A stretch of DNA of 64,000 nt from Bacteroidales bacterium UBA5548 (lineage in GTDB: Bacteria > Bacteroidota > Bacteroidia > Bacteroidales > UBA932), in NCBI GenBank assembly GCA_002425935.1, contig DINE01000012.1:24975-88974 (forward strand), in the 5' to 3' direction. A program made the translations under genes and the position numbers. The stretch's first letter is position 1. The number at the start of each line of letters is the position of its first letter. The notes beneath the pieces are model-generated. The model ran no database searches and had not been told where the DNA came from. It saw only the letters and a program-made list of their open reading frames with translations. This document shows, in pieces, positions 63,824-64,000 of this stretch.

Positions 63824-64000
63824 TTAATTTTTAAGCTTAACCCTGACTATCACCGGGTTGTCGGTATCTTTAAGATTGTCTGCAATACTCTTAAATTTAT
63901 CCGACACTTCATGTGTCTCTGCATGGGCTTTAAACTCGTGCGCATACATATATGTTATAAGGTAGCCGTCTGAACTCACATATTTTGGCCACACGGCAGG
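63824..64000 (-). CDS. C-terminal end of an unidentified protein
   Basis: This is an open frame of 58 codons ending at a TAA at 63826-63824 and running off the right edge. It reads from PAVWPKYVSSDGYLITYMYAHEF to DNPVIVRVKLKN. The D-N-P-V-I-V ending resembles the C-terminus of Bacteroidales six-bladed beta-propeller lipoproteins as I remember them, but this is weak. It lies 8 bases upstream of the TonB-C gene on the same strand, so the two are probably one operon. Confidence 0.5.
   Translation of the reverse strand, partial: PAVWPKYVSSDGYLITYMYAHEFKAHAETHEVSDKFKSIADNLKDTDNPVIVRVKLKN

Noticed and set aside
1..64000. tRNA, rRNA, riboswitch or CRISPR features
   Set aside because: Reading the short intergenic gaps on both strands, I found no cloverleaf, no conserved riboswitch core and no regular spaced repeats.

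Overview
This 64 kb window reads as ordinary chromosome of a Bacteroidota bacterium, most likely of the order Bacteroidales. The evidence is the gene content: DUF4783 and DUF5683 proteins, a TonB-dependent receptor with a carboxypeptidase-regulatory-like N-terminus, menaquinone synthesis through futalosine, a split 5'-nucleotidase, and an rpsU-xerC-hpf operon. It is also the promoter style: TTTG, then 19 to 22 bp, then TAnnTTTG in place of the usual -35/-10 boxes. The genus cannot be named from sequence alone. Coding density is very high. No intergenic gap exceeds about 170 bp, so no stretch over 300 bases lacks a gene. I saw no rRNA, tRNA, CRISPR array, insertion sequence or prophage.

Layout. 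1-1591 (minus): start of glgB and exonuclease VII (xseB, xseA). 1664-5634 (plus): engB, prs, nadE, a small CxxC membrane protein and der. 5641-12295: a 1187-residue NtrY-like sensor kinase, rlmH, a DUF4783 protein, a sigma-54 activator without a DNA-binding domain, and a Ppx/GppA phosphatase. 12353-20253 (plus): cmk, ispH, priA, parA, parB, a DUF5683 protein and a LysM lytic transglycosylase. 20259-22761 (minus): an exported helix-hairpin-helix protein and purE. 22829-26548 (plus): hpt, adk, obg, a PAP2 phosphatase and lplA. 26555-28026 (minus): the rpsU-xerC-hpf operon. 28139-30637: urocanate hydratase facing a lipocalin. 30800-35651: a ferredoxin-like protein and a sulfur/redox locus, in which a thioredoxin-marR-doxX operon diverges from a four-part CoA-disulfide reductase/rhodanese/TusA/DsrE fusion. 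35698-38093: acyltransferase and acyl-CoA synthetase. 38099-43725 (minus): split 5'-nucleotidase, an ABC exporter, a helix-hairpin-helix protein and rsmI. 43718-49726: a conserved hypothetical, tdk, a lipoprotein, alr, holA, a lone HsdR_N-like protein and cca. 49743-56343: a TonB receptor and beta-helix lipoprotein, diverging from a PhoB/PhoR-like two-component system. 56333-64000: folE, mqnB, mqnD, a LolD-like ATPase, a cobalamin adenosyltransferase, a DUF2795 protein, trkA, aspA, a TonB-C protein and the end of one more gene.

Most genes are housekeeping: nucleotide synthesis and salvage, ribosome maturation GTPases, chromosome partition, replication and envelope care. No obvious new defence or mobile system is present. 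Four parts deserve most attention. They are the sulfur/redox locus with a palindromic candidate operator between its divergent promoters, the rpsU leader with a strong Shine-Dalgarno sequence in a phylum that seldom uses one, the NtrY-like kinase with a sigma-54 activator that lacks its DNA-binding domain, and the TonB receptor locus beside its own two-component system. All functions come from reading motifs and from memory of protein families. No database search was run.
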